A DNA stretch of 46,371 nucleotides from Blastococcus saxobsidens (GTDB lineage: Bacteria; Actinomycetota; Actinomycetes; Mycobacteriales; Geodermatophilaceae): assembly GCF_010682065.1 (NCBI RefSeq), contig NZ_JAAGWG010000034.1, positions 1 through 46,371 of the forward strand, written 5' to 3'. This document shows positions 15,691-23,425 of this stretch, piece after piece (position 1 is the stretch's first letter; every line of letters starts with the position of its first letter). The position numbers and the translations under genes are program-made. The notes beneath the pieces are model-generated. The model did no database searches. It was not told the DNA's origin and saw only the letters and a program-made list of their open reading frames with translations.

Positions 15691-16080
15691 ATGTCCACGC
15701 TCACCGCCAGCATCGACCTGCCGCCGAACCCTGCAAGCGTGCCGGTGGCCCGCCGGCTCGTGCGTCAGCTGCTGCAGGGATGGGACGCCCGCCAGGACCA
15801 CGACGACGCCGCTCTGCTCGTGACGGAACTGGTGGCCAACGTGGTCGACCACGTGGGCGGTACGAGCTGCCTCACGCTCGAGGCCACCTACTCCGAGGAC
15901 TGGCTGCGGCTGGCGGTCGTGGACTGCTCGCCGGCCCGGCCCGCCGTGCAGGCAGCCGACCCCGAGAGCGTGCGCGGGCGTGGCCTGCGCATGGTGGAGG
16001 TCCTCTCCGACCGATGGGGATGCGAGGACCACCGGGACGGGAAGCGGGTCTGGTTCGAGCTGCGCCCCGCCCGCCTCTGA
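15691..16080 (+). CDS. RsbW-like ATP-binding protein (HATPase, anti-sigma kinase type)
   Basis: Encodes 129 residues with the single HATPase_c domain of actinobacterial anti-sigma factor serine kinases. The N-box is LVTELVANVVDHVG, the G1-like box is VVDCSPARP, and the G2 loop is GRGLRMVEVLSDRWG. Such proteins phosphorylate STAS antagonists and/or hold sigma factors of the SigB/SigF class. No sigma factor or STAS gene is next to it, so it is an orphan. A SpoIIE-type phosphatase lies at 40778-42538, but a link is speculative. The ribosome site before ATG 15691 is weak. Confidence 0.85.
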   Translation: MSTLTASIDLPPNPASVPVARRLVRQLLQGWDARQDHDDAALLVTELVANVVDHVGGTSCLTLEATYSEDWLRLAVVDCSPARPAVQAADPESVRGRGLRMVEVLSDRWGCEDHRDGKRVWFELRPARL

Positions 16081-16178
16081 AGCCTGCGGTCTGACGTCGT
16101 GTGATGCACCACTGGTTTGCCGCGGCCCCTCAGCGGGGAGGGTTCAGGGCAGTAGCGAGCCAGAGAAGGGACTGCGCG

Positions 16179-16343
16179 ATGAGCGAGCCGAACACGCACG
16201 CGGCCGGCGAGGGCGTCTCCGACGAGGAGATGATCGAGACCGTGGCAGGCCAGACCGACAGCGCGTCGGAGAACGCCGACGTCGCCGGCAAGGACTGGGA
16301 CGGCGACCCGGGTTCCGCCCCCGCGCCGACCGACGAGACCTGA
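16179..16343 (+). CDS. Small acidic protein of unknown function
   Basis: Encodes 54 residues from ATG 16179, with GAGAAGGGA about 8 nt upstream. The product is Asp/Glu/Ala/Thr-rich, strongly acidic, without hydrophobic segments or Cys, and probably disordered (SDEEMIETVAGQTDSASENA). An in-frame ATG at 16101 would add 26 residues of unlike composition and lacks a ribosome site. It may be co-expressed with the RsbW-like gene 98 nt upstream. A strong terminator follows at once. No function can be assigned. Confidence 0.6.
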   Translation: MSEPNTHAAGEGVSDEEMIETVAGQTDSASENADVAGKDWDGDPGSAPAPTDET

Positions 16344-16361
16344 TCGGCCAGTAGTTCGCCC

Positions 16362-16398
16362 GCACCGCCCTCGTCCCGCACCGGGACGGGGGCGGTGC
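16362..16398 (+). terminator. Terminator after the small acidic protein gene
   Basis: 16362-16377 pairs with 16383-16398 over 16 bp with one G-U pair, around a 5-nt loop. It lies between the stop at 16343 and the P450 start at 16432. Confidence 0.75.
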
Positions 16399-16431
16399 TG
16401 CGTCCGGGGGGCGCGCTGACAGACTCCGGTG

Positions 16432-17781
16432 ATGAGCGCCACAGCGGAGACGAGGGCCGGATCGACCGGAACCCGGCCCACCCCGTGGGTCAGGCCGGCC
16501 AGGACCGCGGTCCGCTGGGCCGTCCGGCACGGCCTGCCGGCCGTCTACCTGTCCCGCAGCGCCCGCCGGGGTGACCTCGTGGGGCGGTTGCTGCGCGACC
16601 GGGCGCTGCGCGAGCAGCCCTACGACGTCTACGAGCAGCTCCGCGCCCGTGGCCCGCTCAGCCCCAGCAGCCTGGGCCTGGTGACGACGTCGCACGCGGT
16701 GGCGCAGGAGATCCTGCGCTCGGACCGGTTCGGCGTGGGCTGGGACCGCTCCGGCGCCCCCAAGGCGATCCGCTGGGCGCTGGAGTTCGGGGACGACCCG
16801 GCGAGCTCCGGGGTGGCCGAGCCGCCGTCCATGCTCGTGGTGGACCCGCCCGACCACACCCGCTTCCGCCGCCTGGTGAGCCGGGCGTTCACCCCGCGGG
16901 CGACGGCGGCCTTCGAGCCGGCCATCCAGCGGACGGCCGACCGGCTGCTCGATTCGCTGGAGCGCCGCGAGGGCACCGTGGACCTGGTCGAGGCCTACGC
17001 CGCGCAGCTGCCGGTGCTGGTCATCGCCGACCTGCTCGGGGTGCCGACCGACCGCCGGGAGGACTTCCTGCGCTGGGGCGCGGCGGCTGCCGCCACGCTC
17101 GACCCCGGGCTGCCGCTGCGCCGCTACCTGGCCGCCGACCGCGCGCTGCGGGCCATGCACCGCTTCCTCGACGAGCACTTCGCCCGCCTGCGCCGGGATC
17201 CGGGGGAGGATCTGGTGAGCCGGCTGGTGAGCCTCCCGGCGGAGGAGGCGCTGACCGACCGCGAGCTGCACGCCACCGTGCTGCTGCTCCTCGGCGCCGG
17301 GTTCGAGACGACGGTGAACCTGCTGGGCAACGCCGTCGTACTGCTCGACGCGCACCGCGACCAGTGGGAGGCGCTGCGGGCGGACCCGGGCGGCTGGGAC
17401 ACCGCGGTGGAGGAGGTGCTCCGGCTGGACAGCCCCGTGCAGCTCACCGGCCGCACCGCCCGCGAGGAGGTGCAGCTCGGCGGGCGGACCGTGCGCGCCG
17501 GGACCCGCGTCACCCTGCTGCTCGGTGCCGCCAACCGCGATCCCGAGGTCTTCCCCGACCCGGCCCGGTTCGACGTGACCCGGGTCAACGCCCGGGAGCA
17601 CCTGGCCTTCTCCGGAGGCATCCACTACTGCGTGGGCGCCGGCCTGGCGCGGCTGGAGGGCGCGGTCGGGCTCCGTGCGCTCAGCGAGCGCTTCCCCGCG
17701 CTGCGGGTGGCCGGTGCCCCGGAGCGCCGCGACCTGCAGACGCTCCGCGGCTTCGAACGCCTCCCCGTGACCCTCCGCTGA
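16432..17781 (+). CDS. Cytochrome P450
   Basis: Encodes 449 residues of a soluble bacterial class I P450. The I-helix oxygen motif is GAGFETT (288-294), the K-helix ExxR is E328-R331 (EVLR), and the haem loop FSGGIHYCVGAG has its thiolate Cys at about 400. The extended N-terminus (~40 residues, Ala/Arg-rich, TPWVRPARTAVRWAV) is longer than in most bacterial P450s. Substrate unknown; no ferredoxin or reductase gene is adjacent. ATG 16432 is preferred over the adjacent GTG 16429; neither has a clear ribosome site. The stop codon overlaps repeat copy 2. Confidence 0.93.
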   Translation: MSATAETRAGSTGTRPTPWVRPARTAVRWAVRHGLPAVYLSRSARRGDLVGRLLRDRALREQPYDVYEQLRARGPLSPSSLGLVTTSHAVAQEILRSDRFGVGWDRSGAPKAIRWALEFGDDPASSGVAEPPSMLVVDPPDHTRFRRLVSRAFTPRATAAFEPAIQRTADRLLDSLERREGTVDLVEAYAAQLPVLVIADLLGVPTDRREDFLRWGAAAAATLDPGLPLRRYLAADRALRAMHRFLDEHFARLRRDPGEDLVSRLVSLPAEEALTDRELHATVLLLLGAGFETTVNLLGNAVVLLDAHRDQWEALRADPGGWDTAVEEVLRLDSPVQLTGRTAREEVQLGGRTVRAGTRVTLLLGAANRDPEVFPDPARFDVTRVNAREHLAFSGGIHYCVGAGLARLEGAVGLRALSERFPALRVAGAPERRDLQTLRGFERLPVTLR

Positions 17782-17806
17782 GGGCCAAAGTGGCGATAAT
17801 GGCCCC
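17781..17806. repeat. 26-bp palindromic repeat, copy 2 (between convergent stops)
   Basis: Same element as at 13054-13079 (23/26 identical). It begins with the last base of the P450 TGA and ends at the first base of the cysN stop (17806-17808, minus strand). GGGCCA and TGGCCC arms can pair, so it may serve as a shared terminator for the two convergent genes. Confidence 0.75.
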
Positions 17807-19110
17807 TAGGAGCCGGGGACCAGCATCCCGGCGCCGACGGTCGCGTTGGTCGCCTCGTCGATCACGATGAACCGGCCGGTCACCCGGTTGCGGGCGTACT
17901 CGTCGACGAACAACGGCTGGGTGGTGCGCAGCTTCACCCGGCCGATGTCGTTGAGCCCCAGCTCGCCGGCCTCCAGGTCGCGGTGCAGCGTGTTCACGTC
18001 GAGCCGGTAGTGCAGCTCCTTGACCACGGCGCGCACCGTGCGGGTGGTGTGCTTGATCGCCAGCCGCTGCCGCGGGCGCAGCGGCTCGTCGGTCATCCAG
18101 CAGACCAGCGCGTCCAGGTCCTGCGTCACGTGCGGTGCGTTGGCCGGGCGGCAGATCAGGTCGCCACGGGAGACGTCGAGGTCGTCGGCCAGCCGCACGG
18201 TCACCGACATCGGCGCGAACGCCTCCTCGACCGGCCCGCGCGGGCCGTCGATGCCGGCCACCGTGGTGGTCAGACCGCTGGGCAGCACCTGGATCTCGTC
18301 GCCGGGGCGCAGGACGCCGCTGGCCATCGTGCCCGCGTAGCCGCGGTAGTCGTGGTGGGCGTCGGACTGCGGCCGGATCACGTACTGCACCGGGAACCGG
18401 GCGTCGATCAGGTTCCGGTCGCTGGCCACGTGCACGTTCTCGAGGTGGTGCAGCAGGGAGGGCCCCTCGTACCAGGGGGTGTGCTCGGACCGGCGGACGA
18501 CGTTGTCGCCGTGCAGCGCCGAGATCGGCACGACCGTGAGGTCGGGGATGTCGAGCTTGGCGGCGAAGGCGCTGAACTCGTCGCGGATCGCCTCGAAGGT
18601 GGCCTCCGACCAGTCGACGAGGTCCATCTTGTTGACCGCGACGACGATGTGCGGCACCCGCAGCAGCGAGGCGAGGAAGGCGTGCCGGCGGCTCTGCTCG
18701 AGCATGCCCTTGCGAGCGTCGACCAGCACGATCGCCAGGTCGGCGGTGGAGGCGCCGGTGACCATGTTCCGCGTGTACTGCACGTGGCCGGGGGTGTCGG
18801 CGAGGATGAACGTGCGCCGCGGCGTCGCGAAGTACCGGTAGGCGACGTCGATGGTGATGCCCTGCTCGCGCTCGGCGCGCAGGCCGTCGGTGAGCAGCGC
18901 CAGGTCGACGAAGTCGCCCTTGCTGGCGCGCTCCACGGCCTCGTACTGGTCCTCGAAGACGGCCTTGCTGTCGTAGAGGAGCCGGCCGATGAGGGTGCTC
19001 TTGCCGTCGTCGACCGAGCCGGCGGTGGCGATCCGCAGGATGTCCTTGCGGGCGACGGCGATGTCGTGGGCCTGCGCGGCGGCGGCGGAGTGCACGTCGA
19101 CGGGATTCAT
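17806..19110 (-). CDS. cysN: Sulfate adenylyltransferase subunit 1 (GTPase), CysN
   Basis: GTPase subunit of ATP sulfurylase, which with CysD makes adenosine phosphosulfate (APS) from sulfate and ATP. Encodes 434 residues. G1 is GSVDDGKST (31-39), G3 DTPGH (104-108) and G4 NKMD (159-162), followed by EF-Tu-like beta barrels. The protein ends after the barrels: there is no APS-kinase (CysC) domain, unlike the mycobacterial CysNC fusion. ATG 19110 has AGGAG 8 nt upstream. The 280-bp gap to cysD is unusual for this pair and contains an antisense small gene. Confidence 0.96.
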   Translation of the reverse strand: MNPVDVHSAAAAQAHDIAVARKDILRIATAGSVDDGKSTLIGRLLYDSKAVFEDQYEAVERASKGDFVDLALLTDGLRAEREQGITIDVAYRYFATPRRTFILADTPGHVQYTRNMVTGASTADLAIVLVDARKGMLEQSRRHAFLASLLRVPHIVVAVNKMDLVDWSEATFEAIRDEFSAFAAKLDIPDLTVVPISALHGDNVVRRSEHTPWYEGPSLLHHLENVHVASDRNLIDARFPVQYVIRPQSDAHHDYRGYAGTMASGVLRPGDEIQVLPSGLTTTVAGIDGPRGPVEEAFAPMSVTVRLADDLDVSRGDLICRPANAPHVTQDLDALVCWMTDEPLRPRQRLAIKHTTRTVRAVVKELHYRLDVNTLHRDLEAGELGLNDIGRVKLRTTQPLFVDEYARNRVTGRFIVIDEATNATVGAGMLVPGS

Positions 19111-19178
19111 CGGGGGTTCTCCTGGCGAAGGACGGCGGCGACGCGGACGCTGGACCTGAGGCCCCGGGGAGGCAGTGC

Positions 19179-19400
19179 GTGTTCGTGTTCGCGGTGGCGG
19201 CGCCCGCGCTGCTGGTCGTCGTCCTGGGTTACGTCGTCGGCTACGCGGTGACCGAGTGGGTCTGCGGCGTGCTGGGCGCGGGGGCGACGCGGGCGCCGGA
19301 GGCGGTCGGCTGGACGACCGGGCTGGTGCTGCTCGGCGTCGTGACCTGGCTGCTGCTGGCCCGCTGGCGCCGTCGTCGGGAGGGCGGGCATCAGAAGTAG
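19179..19400 (+). CDS. Two-TM small membrane protein antisense within the cysD-cysN gap
   Basis: Encodes 73 residues from GTG 19179, with GGGGAGG at 19166-19172 (6-nt spacing). Two long hydrophobic segments are visible, FAVAAPALLVVVLGYVVGYA and TGLVLLGVVTWLLLA, then a basic tail (RWRRRREGGHQK) that predicts a cytoplasmic C-terminus. The stop codon (19398-19400) overlaps the cysD 3' end by 10 bp, tail to tail. The minus strand here offers no credible gene. No family recognised. The position suggests it is expressed against, or interferes with, the cysDN transcript (inference). Confidence 0.6.
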   Translation: MFVFAVAAPALLVVVLGYVVGYAVTEWVCGVLGAGATRAPEAVGWTTGLVLLGVVTWLLLARWRRRREGGHQK

Positions 19401-20299
19401 CCCTCCTTCTTCCGGTCCTCCATGGCGGCGTCGCTGACCTTGTCGTCGCCGCGGGTGGCCCCGCGCTCGGTCATCCGGGTCACCGCGATCTCGGCGATGA
19501 CCTCCTCGACGTCGGTCGCCTCCGACGGCACCGCGGCGGTGAGGTTGGCGTCGCCGACGGTGCGGTAGCGCACCCACTCGCGGCGGACCTGCTCGCCGTC
19601 GCGCGGGGTGATGAACTGGTTGACCGCGTACAGCATCCCCTGGCGCTCGACCACCTCGCGCTCCTGCGCGAGGTACAGCGGCGGGATGGCGATCTGCTCG
19701 CGGGCGATGTACTGCCAGATGTCGAGCTCGGTCCAGTTGGACAGCGGGAAGACGCGGATCGACTCCCCCAGGTGGATGCGGCCGTTGTAGAGGTCCCAGA
19801 TCTCGGGGCGCTGGTTCTTCGGGTCCCACTGGCCGAACTCGTCGCGGAAGGAGAACACCCGCTCCTTGGCCCGTGCCTTGTCCTCGTCGCGCCGGGCGCC
19901 GCCGAACAGCGCGGTGAAGCCGTGCTCCTCCACCGCGTCCAGCAGCACCGGGGTCTGGATCCGGTTGCGGGAGCCGTTGGGCTCCTCCTTGACCGTGCCG
20001 CGCGCGATCGCGTCCGGCACCGAGGCCACGACGAGCTGGACACCGAGCTCGGCCACCCGCTTGTCGCGGAACTCCAGCACCTCGGGGAAGTTCAGGCCGG
20101 TGTCCACGTGCATCACCGGGAACGGGATCCGGGCCGGGGCGAAGGCCTTGCGGGCGAGCTCCAGCATCACGATGGAGTCCTTGCCGCCGGAGAAGAGCAG
20201 CACCGGCCGCTCGAGCTCCGCGACCACCTCGCGGATGACGTGGATGGACTCGGCCTCCAGCGTCTCCAGCTGGCTGAGCCGGTAGTCGGGGGTCGTCAC
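19391..20299 (-). CDS. cysD: Sulfate adenylyltransferase subunit 2, CysD
   Basis: ATP pyrophosphatase subunit of ATP sulfurylase. Encodes 302 residues, a normal length. The PP-loop SGGKDS is at 37-42, and HVDTGLNFPEV, GGARRDEDKARAKER and FPLSNWTELDIWQYI are family hallmarks. GTG 20299 was chosen because TTGGAG lies about 9 nt upstream; a TTG at 20314 would add five residues. It follows cysQ in the same direction with an 84-bp gap and precedes cysN by 280 bp. Probably part of a minus-strand sulfur operon. Confidence 0.95.
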   Translation of the reverse strand: MTTPDYRLSQLETLEAESIHVIREVVAELERPVLLFSGGKDSIVMLELARKAFAPARIPFPVMHVDTGLNFPEVLEFRDKRVAELGVQLVVASVPDAIARGTVKEEPNGSRNRIQTPVLLDAVEEHGFTALFGGARRDEDKARAKERVFSFRDEFGQWDPKNQRPEIWDLYNGRIHLGESIRVFPLSNWTELDIWQYIAREQIAIPPLYLAQEREVVERQGMLYAVNQFITPRDGEQVRREWVRYRTVGDANLTAAVPSEATDVEEVIAEIAVTRMTERGATRGDDKVSDAAMEDRKKEGYF

Positions 20300-20383
20300 G
20301 CGGGCATGCTCCAAGACTCGGGGGATCGGGCGGCCGCTTCCGCCAACCCGATCGACCTGGTGCGGATTCCCCTCCAGTGTCCG

Positions 20384-21133
20384 CTATCGCCCGGCGCGGG
20401 CCGCAGCCAGCACCCGGTCGGCCAGCTCCGGGCGGGCGACCACGAGGTCGGGCAGCGAGGGGTCGGCGGCGTTGTAGACCAGCGGCGAGCCGTCCAGCCG
20501 GCAGGTCACCAGGCCGGCCGCCCGGGCGATCGCGACCGGTGCGGCGGAGTCCCACTGGTACATGCCGCCGGAGTGGACGTAGGCGTCGACCTCGCCGCGG
20601 ACGACGGCCAGCGTCTTGTAGCCGGCCGACCCCAGTGGCACCAGCTCGCCGTCCAGCGCGTCGGCCACCGCCTGCGCCTCCGCGGGCGGCCGGGTGCGGC
20701 TGACGGCGATCCGGACCGGTCCGTCCGGGCGGGCGGGCGGCGCCGGCGCAGGGTCGGTGACGTGCACCTCGCCGAGCGCCGGCAGCGCCACCGCGGCCGC
20801 CACCAGGTCACCGGCGGACCAGAGGGCCACGTGCACCGCCCAGTCCCCGCGCGCCGGGTCGGAGTACTCGCGGGTGCCGTCGAGCGGATCGACGATCCAC
20901 ACGCGTCCGGCGGTCAGCCGCCCGGAGTCGTCGGCGGCCTCCTCGCTGAAGACGACGTCCTCGGGCCGCTCGGCGGCGAGCACGCCGGCGATGGCCCGCT
21001 GACCGGCCGCGTCCCCGGCGTCGCCCAGCTCCCGGCCGGTCCGGCCGGTCGACCGGAGCGGGAGCAGTGCCGCGGACGCCGCCCGTGCCGCGCGGACGGC
21101 GACGGCGACGTCCCCGTCGCGGCTCAGCTCCAC
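20384..21133 (-). CDS. cysQ: CysQ-like 3'(2'),5'-bisphosphate nucleotidase (inositol monophosphatase family)
   Basis: Encodes 249 residues of the Mg-dependent IMPase fold. Metal-site motifs are SEE (63-65, in VVFSEEAADD), DPLDGTREYSD (D82, D85) and the C-terminal QWDSAAPVAIARAAG. CysQ removes the 3' phosphate of PAP or PAPS. The assignment over other IMPases is supported by cysD and cysN directly downstream. GTG 21133 lies inside the end of the upstream thioesterase gene (10-bp overlap), so translation is probably coupled. Confidence 0.85.
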   Translation of the reverse strand: MELSRDGDVAVAVRAARAASAALLPLRSTGRTGRELGDAGDAAGQRAIAGVLAAERPEDVVFSEEAADDSGRLTAGRVWIVDPLDGTREYSDPARGDWAVHVALWSAGDLVAAAVALPALGEVHVTDPAPAPPARPDGPVRIAVSRTRPPAEAQAVADALDGELVPLGSAGYKTLAVVRGEVDAYVHSGGMYQWDSAAPVAIARAAGLVTCRLDGSPLVYNAADPSLPDLVVARPELADRVLAAARAGR

Positions 21134-21846
21134 TGCACCGACGTGGCGTCGCCCGGCCGGCGCGGCGGGGTGTGCTTGCCGGCGGCGTCGGTGATCGCCC
21201 CGAAGTAGGCCTGCACCTTCTCCGGCCGCGGCATGACGAAGATGCCCCGTGCCTCCACCAGCGGCCGGTCCGGCTCGGCGGCGAGCGCGATGGTCCCGGC
21301 GATGACGGACTTGCGGCCCTCGTTGCTGTCCACCCACGCCCGCAGCACCAGCGGCGTCTCCAGCGGCAGCGGCCCGCGGTAGTCCAGCTCCAGGTGGGCG
21401 GTCATGCCCCACAGGCCCGCGGCGCCCGCCGCACTGCCCAGCAGCTGGTCCATGAACAGCGCGCTCATGCCGCCGTGCACGTAGCTGGGCGGGCCCTCGT
21501 AGGCGACCCCGAGCGTGACCTCGGCGGTGACGCCGTCGCCGTCCCGGCGCACCAGCAGCGGCGGGGCGATGGCGTTGCCGATCCCCACCACGGGGTTGAA
21601 CACCCGGCGGCCCACGGAGGGGTCGTCCAGCGCCGGCAGGACGGCGGCCGAACGCCGGGAGACCGCGAGGCGGGCCGTCGCCTGCCGGACGAGCTCCGCC
21701 GCCGCGGCCACCTCGCCGGCCGGGGTCGTGGTGGTCACCGAGACCTCGATCAGCTCGCGCAGCGCGGCACCCAGGTCGGTGGACGCCGTCATCAGCTCGG
21801 CGTCGTAGGGGGCACCGGTGTCCTGGGGCTCGTCGGTCGTCGTCAC
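21124..21846 (-). CDS. PaaI-type hotdog-fold thioesterase
   Basis: Encodes 240 residues. The C-terminal ~130 residues form a hotdog domain with the helix-start motif YVHGGMSALFMDQLLG (His124-Gly-Gly), typical of acyl-CoA thioesterases of the PaaI/4HBT group. The first ~85 residues are helical and more variable. Likely hydrolyses an acyl- or aroyl-CoA; the substrate is unknown. It starts 22 bp after the histidine kinase stop and overlaps cysQ by 10 bp, so it sits in the middle of a same-strand run. GTG 21846 lacks a strong ribosome site. Confidence 0.85.
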   Translation of the reverse strand: MTTTDEPQDTGAPYDAELMTASTDLGAALRELIEVSVTTTTPAGEVAAAAELVRQATARLAVSRRSAAVLPALDDPSVGRRVFNPVVGIGNAIAPPLLVRRDGDGVTAEVTLGVAYEGPPSYVHGGMSALFMDQLLGSAAGAAGLWGMTAHLELDYRGPLPLETPLVLRAWVDSNEGRKSVIAGTIALAAEPDRPLVEARGIFVMPRPEKVQAYFGAITDAAGKHTPPRRPGDATSVQWS

Positions 21847-21868
21847 CGCCAGATCGTCGCAAGCCCGC

Positions 21869-23425
21869 TCAGGACGGCGGCGTGGGACCCCCGGCCGGGC
21901 CGCGGCGGGGGAGCCGGACGGTCACGGCCAGCCCGGCACCGGGAGCGGTCTCCAGCGAGGCCGATCCGCCGTGGGCGACGGCGAGCGAGGCGACGATGGA
22001 CAGCCCGAGGCCGGTGCCACCGGCGGCCCGGGTGCGCGAGGCGTCGGCCCGGTAGAACCGCTCGAACGCCCGGTCCGCGTCGGCCTGCGCCATGCCCGGC
22101 CCCTCGTCGGCCACGCGCAGCAGCAGCACCGCGGGGTCGTCCGGTGCCTCGGCCACCGACACGAGCACGCGGGTGCCCGGCGGTGTGTGCGTCAGGGCGT
22201 TGGTCACCAGGTTGCCCACCACCTGGCGCAGCCGGCTCTCGTCGCCCAGCACCACGGGGACCTCGGTGAGCGACTCGTCCAGGTGCAGGCTGATCGGCCG
22301 GTCCGGCTGGACAGCGCGGGCGTCGTGGACGGCGTCCCCGGCGATCGCGGCCAGGTCCACCGGCGCCACCGACAGCGGCCGCTGCTGGTCCATGCGGGCC
22401 AGCAGCAGCAGGTCCTCGACCAGCAGGCCCATCCGCCCGCCCTCGGCCTCGATCCGCTGCATCAGCCGGGCGACGTCCTCCTCCGAGCGCACGGCGCCCT
22501 GGCGGTACAGCTCGGCGAAGCCGCGGATGCTCGTGAGTGGCGTGCGCAGCTCATGGCTGGCGTCCGCGACGAAGCGCCGCATCCGCTGCTCCGACCCGCG
22601 GGCCTGCTCCTCGGACTCCTGCTGGGCGCGGAACGCGCTCTCGATGCGGGCGAGCATCCCGTTGAGCGCCGTCGACAACCGGCCGACCTCGGTCCGCTCG
22701 TCGCCCTCGGGCACCCGTCGGGACAGGTCGCCGGCGGCGATCGCCCGGGCCGTGTGCTCCACCTCGGCCAGCGGGCGCAAGCTGTTGCGCACCAGCAGGT
22801 AGCCGGCCACGCCCAGCAGGGTCAGCACGATCAACCCGACGACGACCTCGATGGCCACCAGCCGCCCGATGACCCGCTCGTCACCGCGCAGGTCGCGGGC
22901 GAGCAGGGCGGTGTACCCGTCGGCGAGCTCCACGGTCGCGACCCGCCAGCTGGTGCTGCGGTCCTCCGCGGGGACGGTGAACATGCGCGGCGCCGGCGGA
23001 TGGGCGACCGGGTCGTCCTCGTCGTCCTCCGGACCGTGGCCGCCCGGTCCGCCCCGCAGGCCGCCGTCGGCGATCCGGTCGGCCACCCGGTCCAGATCGG
23101 GGCGCTGCGCCTCGTCGCCGACCGGTCCGGCCAGCACGACCAGCTCCGAGCCGTCCGGTGGCACGCAGGCGATGTAGTCGGTGGCCGGGTAGGCCGGGCC
23201 GCCCACGGTGCACTGGCGCAGCAGGGCCAGCCGCTGCTGGGACAGCGAGTCGGCCGTGGCGCGCAGCTGGCTGTCCTGCTGCTCGGTGAGGAAGGAGCGC
23301 AGCAGCGACGTCGCGGCCACGCCCGTCGCCAGCAGGGCGAGGGAGACGAGCGCGACGAGCAGCGCGACCAGCGTGACCCGCAGGGGGATCCGCGCGCGCC
23401 GGGGGGCGGCCGGCGGGGTCGTCAT
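21869..23425 (-). CDS. Sensor histidine kinase (HAMP, HisKA, HATPase)
   Basis: Encodes 518 residues. TM1 is at about 16-38 and TM2 at about 188-212. Between them is a ~150-residue extracytoplasmic sensor with an acidic stretch (GPEDDEDD) and two Cys. HAMP is at about 212-265 and the H-box FVADASHELRTPLTS carries the phospho-acceptor His291. The N-box is VVGNLVTNALTHTP, with G-boxes DEGPGMA and GGTGLGLSI. The layout resembles mycobacterial TcrY/TrcS-type kinases; the signal is unknown. ATG overlaps the response-regulator stop (ATGA), so the pair is co-translated. Confidence 0.95.
   Translation of the reverse strand: MTTPPAAPRRARIPLRVTLVALLVALVSLALLATGVAATSLLRSFLTEQQDSQLRATADSLSQQRLALLRQCTVGGPAYPATDYIACVPPDGSELVVLAGPVGDEAQRPDLDRVADRIADGGLRGGPGGHGPEDDEDDPVAHPPAPRMFTVPAEDRSTSWRVATVELADGYTALLARDLRGDERVIGRLVAIEVVVGLIVLTLLGVAGYLLVRNSLRPLAEVEHTARAIAAGDLSRRVPEGDERTEVGRLSTALNGMLARIESAFRAQQESEEQARGSEQRMRRFVADASHELRTPLTSIRGFAELYRQGAVRSEEDVARLMQRIEAEGGRMGLLVEDLLLLARMDQQRPLSVAPVDLAAIAGDAVHDARAVQPDRPISLHLDESLTEVPVVLGDESRLRQVVGNLVTNALTHTPPGTRVLVSVAEAPDDPAVLLLRVADEGPGMAQADADRAFERFYRADASRTRAAGGTGLGLSIVASLAVAHGGSASLETAPGAGLAVTVRLPRRGPAGGPTPPS

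Noticed and set aside
16101..16178. Upstream ATG extending the small acidic protein by 26 residues
   Set aside because: The extra residues are hydrophobic/basic and unlike the rest, there is no ribosome site, and the inner ATG has GAGAAGGGA.
20300..20314. TTG start for cysD adding five residues
   Set aside because: GTG 20299 has a better-placed GGAG; TTG is rarer.
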